Below, one piece after another: positions 12,616-12,812 of a stretch of DNA of 12,812 nucleotides. The notes beneath the pieces were generated by a model. That model had not been told where the DNA came from. It saw only the letters and a program-made list of their open reading frames with translations, and made no database searches. The position numbers were made by a program, and so were the translations under genes. Where the stretch lies: contig CAYPQF010000047.1 of NCBI GenBank assembly GCA_964412815.1, positions 1-12,812 of the forward strand, read 5' to 3'. Origin of the DNA: JAOAFZ01 sp964412815 (GTDB taxonomy: Bacteria; Patescibacteriota; Microgenomatia; UBA1406; GWC2-37-13). Within the stretch, counting starts at the first letter, position 1; the number at the start of each line of letters is the position of its first letter.

Positions 12616-12744
12616 GGAGAAAACTCAGATTACCCGTCGAAATACTCCCCCCACACTGACATCGTTTCGCTGATGAGCCGTCCCCGATATACTACACACA
12701 GGGATAAGGTAGAATATCCCTGTTAGCAATTTGTAACATCAGAC
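12616..12744. other. Spacer before the transposase, possible left end of an IS3-type element
   Basis: There is no gene in this 129-bp gap. It should contain the left terminal inverted repeat of the insertion sequence, but I cannot place it without the right end, which lies outside the window. A perfect 9-bp inverted repeat lies at 12698-12723, and -10-like boxes (TATACT near 12688, TAGAAT near 12710) precede the transposase. Confidence 0.4.
12698..12723. repeat. Perfect 9-bp inverted repeat in the transposase leader
   Basis: ACAGGGATA and TATCCCTGT are separated by 8 bp and end 21 nt before the transposase ATG. There is no T-tract, so it is not a typical terminator. It could be an operator or an RNA hairpin limiting translation of read-through mRNA, as known for some insertion sequences. 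Confidence 0.55.
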
Positions 12745-12812
12745 ATGGCAAAACGAAAGAGTTACGACTCGGCATTTAAACTTCAGGTAGTACTGGACTC
12801 CATGCGTCCTGA
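12745..12812 (+). CDS. IS3-family transposase OrfA, N-terminal fragment
   Basis: Only 22 codons are present before the window ends. MAKRKSYDSAFKLQVVLDSM matches the typical start of the helix-turn-helix OrfA proteins of IS3-family elements, in which a basic start is followed by a Tyr/Phe, Ser, Phe-Lys, Val-Leu pattern. OrfA binds the element's ends, and its frameshift fusion with OrfB would be the active transposase. Whether the element is complete cannot be judged here. Orphan helix-turn-helix proteins of the same superfamily are an alternative. Confidence 0.6.
   Translation, partial: MAKRKSYDSAFKLQVVLDSMRP

Noticed and set aside
12616..12690. CTGATGAG and an upstream CGAAA suggested a hammerhead ribozyme core in permuted order.
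   Set aside because: The bases that should form stem II and stem III around these motifs are not complementary in either permutation.

Overview
The window looks like a piece of a small-genome uncultured bacterium, most plausibly a Candidate Phyla Radiation (Patescibacteria) lineage, Microgenomates-like. This is inferred from moderate GC, tight gene packing, promoters that place -10 boxes 6-10 nt before the start codon (leaderless-style genes with no Shine-Dalgarno), long Pro/Thr linkers in surface proteins, and short envelope proteins of unknown function. No rRNA, tRNA or taxonomic marker is present, so the assignment is a guess.

Layout. At 120-377 (+) lies a small exported or membrane-anchored protein followed by a hairpin terminator. 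A minus-strand block follows: a DUF4256 protein (519-1076), a YflT-like stress protein with a glycine-zipper core (1158-1739), a membrane-anchored secreted alpha/beta hydrolase with an intact Ser-Asp-His triad (1864-3180), and a MIP/aquaporin channel (3246-3893). These appear to be individually promoted genes.

The centre of interest is 3939-11263, all minus strand and read from right to left: a FecR-domain protein with an N-terminal anchor, a second FecR-domain reading frame, a long PKD-domain reading frame, a signal-peptide protein with a Pro/Thr stalk and a PKD domain, and a CHASE2-type class III adenylate cyclase with a TPR-like tail. I infer an envelope sensory system. FecR and PKD modules would sit outside the membrane, the CHASE2 domain would read the signal, and the cyclase would make cAMP inside. 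The first three frames look like one protein broken twice: by a 56-nt overlap into the +1 frame, and by an in-frame TAG with no other stop around it. The second and third frames have no signal peptide but carry even numbers of cysteines, as exported proteins often do. This could be real gene splitting, programmed recoding, decay, or an assembly error.

Right of an AT-rich divergent intergenic region (11264-11541) that carries an 11-bp tandem repeat are two plus-strand genes: a four-helix membrane protein (11542-11961) and a secreted PsbP-like protein (12037-12615). The window ends inside the first codons of an IS3-type transposase OrfA (from 12745), preceded by a perfect 9-bp inverted repeat.
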